Source of the DNA: Mytilus californianus
Taxonomy: Eukaryota > Mollusca > Bivalvia > Mytilida > Mytilidae
Direction of reading: 5' to 3'
DNA length: 64,000 bases
Assembly (NCBI RefSeq): GCF_021869535.1
Contig: NW_026262712.1
Span: 108,063,640 to 108,127,639, forward strand
Shown here: piece by piece, positions 1 through 11,300 of the stretch
Layout: each line of letters begins with the position of its first letter
Position numbering within the stretch: the stretch's first letter is position 1
Made by a program: the position numbers and the translations under genes
Notes under the pieces: generated by a model
The model's input: only the letters and a program-made list of their open reading frames with translations
The model's database searches: none
Told to the model about the DNA's origin: nothing

Positions 1-59
1 TTGTGATATGGTTTTTTTTTGTATTCTTGTCTTTTATATATGACATTTTGTTTTTCTTT

Positions 60-245
60 GTTGACATAGTGGTTTGTTTTTATAGTGATTAAAATTATAA
101 CACAATGTTGACTGCTGTACCCAAATTTTTGACATTTTTACCTAAAATGTCTTGTTTTGTTCACACATTGTTGTCAATATAATGGAATTTTATGCGACTG
201 TCATACAAGTGAGAGGTTAAGCTAGCTATAAAACCAGGTTTTATC
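60..245 (+). repeat. Dispersed repeat, inverted copy at 22.75 kb
   Basis: This stretch matches, in reverse complement and with scattered differences, 22745-22920: both hold the block running from 'tgacatagtggtttgttttt' through 'gtgagaggtt' to 'ataaaaccaggtttt'. A continuation of what looks like the same family (the 'accaagtcaggaatatgaca' part) is seen at 38080-38220. I recall it as a common Mytilus repeat. No coding capacity is visible. Confidence 0.8.
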
Positions 246-1251
246 CATCATTTTCTACATAAGGAAAATCAGCAATATGTCAGTCATCATGGTATTTTTG
301 TGTGTTGTTATATTGAATTTATATAAAGATATATACACTTTATTAAAAAACAAAAGAAAAACACTGAAATAATAAACATATTATATATTTAGACTTTTCC
401 AGATCGTTCTTGTTAAACAACAACTACAATATGACTTTTAATCGTAGTAGTTTACAGAAAAACCACATATTTGCCAATAAGAATTCTGAAATCCATTCAT
501 AGTTATAATTCTTGATATTGGTACATCATTAACTTATATCGAACTCAATGGTAAATACAGTTTGTCAATTGATTTAAATCTGATTCATATTCATCTTACA
601 TCATCGACCCAAAAGCGTCAGACTAATTCTTTCTGAATATGTCGGTTTATTCAATACATTCATTTCTATGTATCTCTTTCTTTCATTTTTATCTCCTGGT
701 TGCCACAATATCGTTGGTCGTAAAGAGATTCTAAATTTCTGTAAAACATTAGGATTTGCATGTGTAATTTTGAAATAGATTAAAATTATGTAAAACCTGT
801 GGTGATTGGGACAGTAGTTCTTCCTTTTTCAACTTGGCAAATAATACATATGAAAAGAAGTATGTTTTATGAAATAATTCTATATAATTACTTGACAGCA
901 AATGAGAAAACAATAAGCATAACACATTGGTAAAAGCTTTTTCTTAACCACAGTTAATTTGAGCATGCTTAAAAACAGGGCTTTGATTAACTCCCCATAA
1001 TGAATGAAAATTATATATTACAATTGAATTTTTAATGAAGAAATAACGGGTATAAAACACAAGTAATACTTAACTTTCAAAATCACATTCTATTTTATTC
1101 GAAATCCCATGCAATTGTTTGGTTTTTTTTCTCGGGATTATGATTAAATCACACAGCGAAAACAGTAATCGTGAAGTTATTTTCTTGTTGATAAAACATC
1201 TTTAAATATGATATTTAAATATTCTGATTAAAGAATGAAATGTTTTGATTC

Positions 1252-1300
1252 AAGCGCCACTGATGAGTCTTATGTAGACGAAACCCTCGTCTGTCATACT
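1252..1300 (+). ncRNA. Hammerhead ribozyme, degenerate stems
   Basis: The core boxes CTGATGAG (1260-1267) and GAAA (1280-1283) are intact around a GTC...GAC stem II, and GTC lies at 1289-1291. Stem III has decayed (CCCTCG where 50760 has CGCGCG), and the 3' strand of stem I (TGTCAT) no longer pairs well with GCGCCA. Self-cleavage is unlikely. Confidence 0.6.
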
Positions 1301-1310
1301 TTAAATCATA

Positions 1311-1642
1311 ATAAAAATAAGAAGATGTGGTATGAGTGCCAATGAGACAACACTCCATTCAAGTCACAATGTGTAAAAAGTTAACAATTATAGGTCAAAG
1401 TACGGCCTTCAACACGGAGCTTTGGCTCACACCGAAAAGCAAGCTATAAAGGGCCCCAAAATGACTAGTGTAAAACCATTCAAACAGGAAAACCAACGGT
1501 CTAATCTATATAAAAAACGAGAAACGAGAAACAATTATGAACCACATCAACAAACGACAACCACTGAACAACAGGTTCCTGACTTAGGACAGGTGCAAAC
1601 AAATGCAGCGGATTTAAACGTTTAAACTGGCGCCAACCTTCA
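1311..1642 (-). repeat. Dispersed 'GATGTGGTATGAGTGCC' repeat inserted into retrozyme
   Basis: Starts with 'agaagatgtggtatgagtgcc' and runs through 'tacggccttcaacacggagc' and 'cctgacttaggacaggtgca'. It is the reverse complement of the family seen on the plus strand at 37145-37505 and 40550-40875, and recurs at 16440-16620, 20070-20250, 33939-33985 and 62023-62300. The 67-codon open frame inside it (1422-1625) is repeat sequence, not a gene. It interrupts the retrozyme between 'aaatcataat' and 'cctggtacctttgat', which are adjacent in other copies as I recall them. Confidence 0.75.
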
Positions 1643-1935
1643 CCCTGGTACCTTTGATGATATTTTACAACAACTGGCGGATGCCACTGCTGGTGGACGT
1701 TTCGTCCCCGAGGGTATTAGCCCAGTAATCAGCTCTTTTGTGTTGACATGAAATATAATTGATTATTCATTTCTGTAAATTTACTGTTTATAAAATGTAG
1801 AATTAATCGAAACACTAAGGTTTTCTACCACCAGGAATAGATTGCCGTAATCGTATTTGAAACCGCTTTTTTTAATTATCGATTTTTAATGTTTTTCAAC
1901 TTCACATTTGATTTGGCCTTCCAACTGTTTTGATT

Positions 1936-1985
1936 CGAGCGCCATTGACGAGTATCACGTTGCCTAAACGAGCGTCTGGCGCATT
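1936..1985 (+). ncRNA. Hammerhead ribozyme remnant, mutated core
   Basis: Aligned with the copies at 1252 and 50730, it keeps GAGCGCCA...GCGTCTGGCGC (stem I pairs well), but the core reads TTGACGAG instead of CTGATGAG and TAAA instead of GAAA. It is a decayed ribozyme marking the second end of the retrozyme unit. Confidence 0.55.
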
Positions 1986-2170
1986 AAAAATCATAAGCCT
2001 GGTATTTTTTATGAGTTAATACATGAATGTTTGCCATTTATAAACTGATTAATTTATAAGGCAGGATTGGAGAACTTGTTTGAGGATGGATTGTGCTGAG
2101 AGAAAACAATTATGTTAGAGTAAACAAGTGACTTTTACATGTCCAACAGATAGCTTCATATTATACAAAC

Positions 2171-2341
2171 CTCTAATACAGTATTTCCTTCAGACTGTAA
2201 AACGGTTATAAAGGCACATATTATAACAGGAAGTAGAGGAACTAAGGCATATATAAACCCAAATACATTAGCTAATAGTGGGTAACTGTAATCTCCATAC
2301 GTTGGTGATTCATATCGAACCACAATCATAATCAGTAAGAT
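2171..2341 (-). CDS. SLC6 exon 12 (TM12), last exon seen
   Basis: Acceptor TTTTTTAG, then [40 protein letters not shown] and [16 protein letters not shown], followed by a possible donor GTTTGT at 2170. If not spliced, the frame ends four codons later (VCII, stop). Family members normally have a tail of 20 or more residues here, so a further exon is likely at lower coordinates; none was recognised in 1-2170. Confidence 0.88.
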
Positions 2342-5300
2342 CTAAAAAATATAGCAATATTTACTTCTCCACTACATACATCTTGAAATTTGGTACTGTC
2401 GATGGCGTAAAAATCTTTAGTGGAAATTTCAAAATTCCACATTACCTCGATTAAAATCATTAGCTCATGTATGATAATATAAAAGCGAAATAATGGTTGC
2501 ACATCATAACACAATGTGTGTTTTCACTATCACCAATAATTAATTTCTATAGTGGTGTATTTTTTTTGTATTTCAAAGTTAGAAACACATGTACAAGTAG
2601 CTTATAAATTAAAGTGTTTCAACTGCGTAATTATCTCCACTTCATTCCTTTAGCTTTCGGTATTGATTTTTAGGTATTTCGAAATTTTGATTGATTTGTT
2701 TATATTATATGTAAGTGACTTCAAAGAAAACTTACAATAAGTAATACTGGCGTGACAAAGCACCACAAAATCCTTATTACAATTGGGATAGGCCGACCAA
2801 TCATAAGTTCTATATCTCTGGAAAAATTGTTGGCTCCTGAAATTAATGTTTTTGTTACATAATTCATTAGAATAATCAAAATGTCTACTCGTATGTAGAA
2901 TACGTTTTTTTTTTCTATTTTGATGGAACGAAAAAACGCTACACATTCCTGGTAAAATCTTTTAAAAAAATTGCATGTATCAATTACGACACTACATAAA
3001 TTTACTGTTACAATCACGAATTTTCTGACCGATACGATGTGTCTGTTTTTAAACACAACAGCGACATGTTTTAGCAGAATGCATAACAGGAGACGCTTAC
3101 CCTGTCGATGAACCCGGTCTCAATCTTTTTTGAGTTCATTCAATTCTCTCAGTTTTTGTATGTAACCTTGATTTGTCATCTTGATGGATTTATGTGATTA
3201 AAAAATTGTTAAACTACTATTGCTTTTACGACTATTGAAACACAATCTTAAAGTTTGTCGACTATTTCGTCTAAAAATCTAGTTAAACCACAGAATATCG
3301 AAAGATCTATATGTCTCCACTCCTTATGGTAAATACCAAAAGCATGTCAAATCAAAATAGTTATATGTCTCGAATGGAGAAATACAGAGGTAGAATCTGT
3401 TGCTTTTTCTTTGTTCTCTGTAAAAGTGAATTAACGCTGCAAAATGTTTAGCGTTAAAATCTTTCACTGTTTTTCTTATATTTGCAGTAATATCACTTGA
3501 TGCAGAGTTAAAATTCATAATTTCTCTTTTTGGTCTATATAAAAGAGAATTAACCCTGTAAGACGTATGCGGTATCGTAAAATTGTGTCACTAATTCGCT
3601 TATATTCAAGACTTCAAATAATTCTCTTACATTTGAGCCATAAAAAAAGTTAAAAATAGGAATGCAAAGTTTGGCAATCAATTTTTACCATTTTCGTGCT
3701 ACTTTATAAAATGCTATCGATATACAAATATTCGTTTTCGGAGAATCTGTAAGTCTCCTTTAGACTAGAAAATAAGTTTCAATGAACATTTGGATGGCTA
3801 GAAAGCAATATAGCACATTTAAAAGTCTACATTTCTTTGATAGTGGTTTTAAATCTGATTCATTTGTGTCATTGATACAATTTCTTACCATATATCCATC
3901 CAAATACCAAACATTCAATTATTCCAAAAATTGGAATACAAAAAGCGGCTATGTACCAGTCCATTAGTTGGAATACATATATTCCACCCTACATAAAAAT
4001 AAAACATAGGATCAATTGAGTTGTGTATAGAATTAAGTAAAAAGTCAGTCACCATTTATGTTGATTAGATAAATTATAATACCTCTTGATGTGCAATGTT
4101 GTTGATTGTTTGTTTTGCCTCGTTGGCGTTAAACCCACAACTAGTTTTATTCAAACAATGTAATACTTTAGTGATTTTCAAGTAACAAGCTAACTCTTAT
4201 CAAACTTTTATTTTCCGTACCAACGGAACGTAATATTCGAATAGAAAGGCGTGATTTTAACCGAAAGATTTGAACCTTTTATGTATTTCATTTTCAAAAT
4301 ATAGAAAACAAATATTTACAATCTGAATTATGTACATGCAAATAAAAAACTACAAACAGGTTACTTTTTATTACCGGGTTTGTACTATCATGAGCAACAC
4401 GACGGGTGCCACATGTGGAGCAGGATCTGCTTACCCTTCCGGAGCACCTGATATCACCCCCAGTTTTTGGTGGGGTTCGTGTTGCTCGGTCTTTAGTTTT
4501 CTATGTTGTGTTTTGTGTACTGTTGTTTGTCTGTTCTTTTTCTTTTTTAGCCATGGAGTTGTCAGTTTATTTTTACTTATGAGTTTGAATTTCCCTTTGG
4601 TATCTTTCGCCTCTCTTTTAACCCTTAAACCGTGTGAAGGACACATATGTCCAGTGTCGACAAACCGTGTCTATCATAACCCACAACAATATTAATTGTC
4701 AAAAATTTCTACAACAAAATAATTTAAGTTTTTAGATTATTCCAGACAGAAAAAACGAGTATCGTTGTCTACATAATTAATTCAAGAAATGGCAACATAA
4801 TTATTTTATTTATCTGAACGATATTTTGTGTAAGTCTTTGTACAACGTAAAATAAATACCAGGGGAGGATACAGACGTTTTAGCAGGGGAATGGACCTCA
4901 AGGTTCCTGCTGATAGGGGAATTCTAGTCTTTTTACATGATTTAAAAAAATAAAAGAAATGTGGACAGCCGATGAATACCGTACCTGGCGTAATGTTTCC
5001 GTTTGATTGGTTAGAATTGTAAAATCTTTTAATATTGTCATTGTCGGTACAAACATTTATTAAACCGTAAAAAAATATATTACCTTTTTTTATTTTACAT
5101 TTACTTGTGGTACTGATTAATTATGTCTATACTTACAATTGTGTATTAGAGTGCGAATAGCTATTTAGTTTGCTAATGAAATCCCCTGTATTTATTAACA
5201 ATAATATGATAAAAGAAGGAACCTTATAGTGTCACTGTTGTAGCACTAACGGGCATTGTTAACAAATCTGAAGTTGGTTAAAAAAAACTATTTATTTGCA

Positions 5301-8300
5301 AACTTATCACAAGGTTTTTTAAGATGATATGTAATGAACTAAACAGACTATCGTTGTTAGATATTTTATGAACATATGCGCTGGGAGTTATCATAATTAA
5401 TAGGCCGTTTCTAATAAGCTCCTGGTAAATTTTGATCCTCCTTATTGAATTTTCCTGCAGAAATGTTACATGCAAAATTACCATAATATTCATGTAGTAT
5501 TTATGGTTATAGAGTTTTATAGTTAAAATAGCAAGGGATAAAACCTTATGTAGATGATGTTCTTAATCGATAAAACGTAGGACTTCCTTTTTTATCTTTG
5601 GCACCAGTAAATTCAATCTAGTGCTTATTTAACGAATGACTAGTGCATGTCATATAAAAGTTCTATATGTGGTTCAATTGTATATTGGGAAAACCAATTC
5701 TGCTCTTTCGCCATTTGAAAACGTCCAAAACCGTGTAATATGATAATAGCTTATTTTGATCTAATAATTTAAAAGTGTTTACCTCTGCTGGCACCAATAA
5801 ACTAATTACCTGAAAGCAAAAGGGCAGTCCCAACAAAAAGAAAGCCGCCATCAAAACGGCAGTAAACATCATTCTTCGTTTCCTTATATACCGGAAACTG
5901 TCACAGAAAACTGCAATTATAGGCTCAATACCTGCAAACTAAATAACATTTGCAACTGCAAAATTGTTAAAATAAGTGTTTAACAGTTTCAATTGCAAAA
6001 TATTTCTGTTGTATTATGATGGCGGATACAAGTCAAGATATAAACAGCCAATCGTAGCTGTAAATATAGTGAAAATTGAGTCAGAACAGATGCGTCAACG
6101 GGGCAAGTATCTTCAGCTATGCGTGCATACCTCATCGTGTTATACCATAGTCGAATCTATCAGCAAATGTCAAGACCAAGTACATGATACAATATGTAAG
6201 AATGGTAATATGGTCGAATCTATGACAGTTTAAACATGTCTATAGCAAGGTGAGAAGTTAAGATATTGTAACTATCAGCTACTTCGGGATAAAAAGTGTA
6301 AACATTACTGTGGAATGATTTGTTGTTCTTCCTCATATCATACCTTCTCCTTTGAACTGTCGGACAACACGAGTATGATATCTGCTGAAAATGAACATAA
6401 CTTGTTTTAATTTGACACCCGTGGTTTTGCCCTCTGGTGGAAGAATGGTAACGAGTAAAACTTGGTAAGGGTCAAATTGATAAGGGTTAGGTAAATTTAC
6501 GATACCGATTTCAGTGCGCACAGTAAATGCTTCTGAAATAACGGATACGCTCGAAAACTTCAAAGTCTAGGAAGCCAAATACATACCATCCAAAACTGTT
6601 TACGGTCAGCTTAGTGGCAGAGAAGCAACCATAGATTTAACTCATTTATACAATTTGCAAAACTGAAAATTGTTTAAAAGTGTATCAAAAGTAGTTAAAA
6701 ATATCCTTCACTAAGAGAAATGTTAGCTATCAATAGTGGAATATCAACCTGATAACGAGCAAAACAATTTTGAAGGTGACCGCAAAGATTGATATTATTA
6801 GCCCCCTCTTTTCTTACTGTGTGATATTCGATAGTTTTGGTCAAGTTCAAAGGTAAGTGTATTTCAAGTTAAGGTTAAACTGCCATTTAAATAATCAGAT
6901 ATGACTATTGTCTTTTTAAGGTACTTCTGTGCAGCAGTCATTGTTTTTAATATTTACAAAATTGTGATTTTTGTATACTGTATCCTTCAAAATGTACTCC
7001 ACATCAAAATCAGATACATGCGCAAAATGCTACTTGATAAAAAATCTTGTAGTTACTTACTTGCGAATCTAGCCCTATAGTCAATATCATGATAAAGAAT
7101 ATAGCAGCCCATAGATTTGGTAGTGGCAGTTTGGCTACGACTTCTGGATATGCTACATAAATCAGACCAGGCCCTGAAAAAAACATTATGTATTAATGTA
7201 TTAACCCAACTAGACTGGTCGTCTTACATCACAACTTCTATACTATTAAACGAGAAGACCTCATTTTGTGTGTCGCTTCTCTTCCTTCCCCAATAAATTA
7301 ATCATCATGCCTCTGTGTCCTATAGGTACCATGCATAGTCGCATTTGTCATCCATTCTTATAATTACTCAGTTTGGGTTATTTTGGGAGAAAAACGAAGA
7401 AAAAGGCGTCCGGATATTGTTTCCGTCATCAGACCGACTTTTAAGTCATACCCAAGACTTCCGATTTTAAACTTAAAAAGAGGGGGTAAAGGGCTATTTT
7501 CGTGAAACGTGTTTTGCCACTTTTTATTTCACGTGCAGCCGTGAAAAAGGTTCGTTATGCACCGTGTTTCTTGAAATCGATAAAAAGATCAACGTGCAAG
7601 AAATTTTTAATTGTTCGCTCATCGTGAAATGGCAATTTTATTTCGCGTTCTTCCGTGCAGATACCACCCCCCCCCCCCCCCCTTTTACTCCCCTCTTTAA
7701 ACATAATTTTCATAATTACTCGGGGACAGGACAATTATTTTCGCGTTATTCTGCATGTATACTATGATTATAATCCTATAATATATAGAGACTCTCTATA
7801 TAATATAGCAGTGATCGCCGTGGAGAAGAAACTTTGAATTGATAGTTAATAGCAAATACAATTTATTTATATTATATGTATGTCCATAGTATACAGAAAC
7901 GCGAAAATCAGGGAATTTAACAGAGAGAAAAAAAATAACGGACTTTGGAAAAAAGGGAGAGGGCTTAAAATAATTGTCCTGTCTCCAAGTGCCTATGACT
8001 CAGTTTGATACCTTTTCTGAAATTCTCCAGACATAAAATCTTTTACAAAAATTCATCCTACAACAGTTTACATACTTTCAACCAAGCTCTAAATACCCGC
8101 GAATTCGCGGGTGTGTTCTAGTTACTTTGAATTGAATAGCTTTGGTATTTGATGCAGTTTAAGAATTCAAGCATCTTTCATAAATTTCGTCGGTTTTGAG
8201 AATAATTTTAAATCGTTTTTTTCTGGTATCAAAGGTGCATGTGTTTTAAAAATGATTATACTCAACAGAAAGTTTGTTGTTGTATTATATTCTTACTTGT

Positions 8301-11300
8301 AATTTCTAAGGAAAATCCTGCTTCTAAGATATAAGGTTTTGTCTGTCAAGCTGAGTGGCGTTTCAGTTTCGGTATGTACGTCCCATTTTATGTTACGTTT
8401 TATCATCAGATTCAGGTGCAATATACAATATCATCAAAAATTGATTATTCTATCAAGAACCTAAGACAAATTTCAAAGGACAATGTGACAACAAAGGTGT
8501 TGACATAGCTGTCGAAGTTCGGTGGAAATTGGTATTTTGTTTTCATTGATGGCATGATGTCGCCGTGTAACTTCATTACAAAATGTAATAAAAACCATTA
8601 AATATCAAAAGCATATGTTAAAAGGATGGCATAAACTAGATTTAATTTTTCATTTTAACATTACGTTTTAGTCTTTGGTTGTCTTTATATTTACCTGATT
8701 CAACGACATCTGCTATGTCAACACCGTTGGAATGTGCCATAAATCCAAGATTTACCTGATTTAACGACATCTATGTCAACACCGTTGGAATGTGCCATAA
8801 ATCCAAGATTTACCTGATTTAACGACATCTTCTATGTCAACACCGTTGGAATGTGCCATAAATCCTAGAACAGAAAACACAACAAATCCACCAAAAACAC
8901 TGAAACCTTCTCCCATTGTAATCAGCATCACAGAATCTCTGTAAAGCATATGAATTATGCTAATTATAAAGTTTTTAAAATCACTTTTGCTCCAAAAATT
9001 CATAGCAAAGAAATACCGTTTATGTTAGTGTATGTGTGTCATTCAAGTTACACAGGTCATGGTTGCAACTTTTTCTATTTTATTATTGAAAACAATTTTG
9101 TCAAAACGTTACAACCACTTGAGAGTCTTACCAATCTCAATAGATATTTATTTGGAAAAATATCTCAACTCACTAGCGACATATTTTCGCAGTCTTAGAT
9201 CTTTAGATACCAGTATAGTCGTCTGATCTATAATTTTACAGAGTTTTTCTTATTCCCGATTGTGATATTTTGACTTAATGTGACTGAATTCGCCTGACCA
9301 GGGCAGTGGTGTAACAGCTATACAAACTGTAAAAATCAGTTGAAAAAGGGTCTGACTCATCTAATCGACACGAAAGCTAACTATAAGTAACAAATAAATT
9401 ATGATTTACCAGACTTAAATATCAAACAGTACACATCCAATGAAATTCGTGTAAAGACGTCATAAACAGTTTGAGCCAAAAAAGCATGACATCATGCAAC
9501 AAAAATATAAGTATCGACATGATATCGCCCTCTAGGTGTTCATAACTGTATAGCATTACACATTGAGTTATGTTTTGATTTATTGAAAACAAAATCAATG
9601 TTAGTAAGAATAACTCTTGCTTCTTGTTAACATAGAATCGACTATGATTTATCTGAAACCACTAGATATGTCTTACCAATTACACCATAATATAACAAAA
9701 TTTACTTTTCCTCACATCTTTTGATACAGCTTGAGTGTCCTGTCTTTTTGTCAGAATATACTTTTTTTAATGAGAGTAAGATAAACTTACTTACAAAAAA
9801 AATGTATGGCACCTTGCCTGACTTTTTAAAACAGATGTCACTTTTTTTGTCGCCTATTTTAAAAAAAATATTTAAGGTTCATTTCAACTTTGATGATCAA
9901 AAAGTGTGATTTTTCGAAGATGGAATGACCTTTAATTGCTCTCTGAAAATTTGTTTTGATTTCTACATGGTTTTGTAAACAATTACCTAAGACAGTTATT
10001 GTTGAATTTATTATAACTCGCCATAGTGATTAGAGGTCCCCAGCAAACACATGTTGAATAAAATACTTGAATTGCTGCCTCAATCCATACCTAAAACACA
10101 TACGAAATAAAAACAATTAAATAAATTAAAATGTATTAAATCCTTGTTTTGTAAGAATTTTATCATTAAGTCCAATAATAAATAATTCCAACAGGTATCA
10201 TTATTTGCAATTGTTTTTCATAAACATTGTTTTAAATTATTGGTTTGCATGCCTTGATTCATTCAAATACGCTTATCAAACAACCTGGTATGCAAGTGTG
10301 AAACAACAATACAACGTTGAAAATGTACCGACTAGCTTTCATCAAATATCTTAGAAAATGTAGAAGATTACCCGTACATTTTAGGAGCACCGAATATCTT
10401 TCTCTGTTTGGTCATATATCTTATTGCCAAAACTGGAGCGAAGATTTTTTTTTAGTGCTCGTTTTTTCAATACACCTGTTTTTCATGTTCCGTAAACTTG
10501 TCTCGTTGCAATTGATTTCTTTTGTTTGTGTGTTGCCGTTGTATTTATGTTTTGATATCCATTAAAATATAATTGGTTCTTTATCTTCTATCTGTTATGT
10601 ATACTTAAAACGAAGAAATGCCTGGATAGAATAGAACCTTTTTGCTATTATGGTGAACACACATCGACATATATATAAAGCTTTAAAGGTTTTGCGTAAG
10701 GAAACGCTAATTTTTATGTTTGGTTTATTGCATTACCTGTGGTTCACCTATTCTAGTAAAATTAGGATATATGTAATATCGTATACCATTTATCGCTCCT
10801 GGTAATGTTAAACCTCTGACTAACAAAATAATCATTAGAATATACGGTAATGTAGCTGTCACATAGACTACCTGAAAAATAAGGTATGCATTCAGTAAAC
10901 ATTATATAAGACATGCACAAACGTTCGTATTATACTGTACATTAGTCCAAGATTGATCTGACGTCTGACGGTCTTCAGGACTTGTTGGGTACATGGGACT
11001 GAAACTCATGACCCCAGCAATTCTTGATAATACCGCCAAACGTCAGAGCAATCTCGGACTAGACGTGTTAAACTAAAACTAAAAAAAAAACTATGACATC
11101 GATTTCCTTGCGTACAAAACGTGTTTCTGGAATAAAACTCATTAGGTACCAAGAATTAGGAAAGCAAAATATATAGAACGTATGAGAACATAAAATCAGA
11201 CAAAATTACAAATCAGTCAAGGTCAACTAACAGTTTTAAGAGCAAACATAACTTCAACATTGAGATAAGGAACACATGCACATAGGCAAATTCTTGAAAG

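Larger units (their letters stand above)
1243..1995 (+). mobile_element. Retrozyme-like unit flanked by two decayed hammerhead motifs
   Basis: Two hammerhead-like sequences on the same strand (about 1252-1300 and 1936-1985) bracket a unit that includes 'gatgccactgctggtgga' near 1680 and 'tttggccttccaac' near 1912. Animal retrozymes are known as short non-autonomous retroelements with tandem hammerhead ribozymes and units of a few hundred bases. After removing an unrelated repeat inserted at about 1311-1642, the HHR-to-HHR spacing is roughly 350 nt. Both ribozyme cores carry changes, so this copy is probably inactive. It lies beyond exon 12 of the SLC6 gene, on the antisense strand. Confidence 0.65.

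Noticed and set aside
1..2170. Terminal SLC6 exon (tail after TM12)
   Set aside because: No acceptor followed by a short family-like tail could be identified; left unassigned.
4330..4695. 121-codon plus-strand ORF with a Cys/Phe-rich stretch
   Set aside because: It lies entirely in a dispersed repeat also seen at 38.24 and 61.14 kb; the antisense frame is equally open.
6333..6563. 76-codon minus-strand frame with '[20 protein letters not shown]' in SLC6 intron 8
   Set aside because: Protein-like to the eye, but no splice sites fit the SLC6 reading frame and no family was recognised; probably a repeat fragment.
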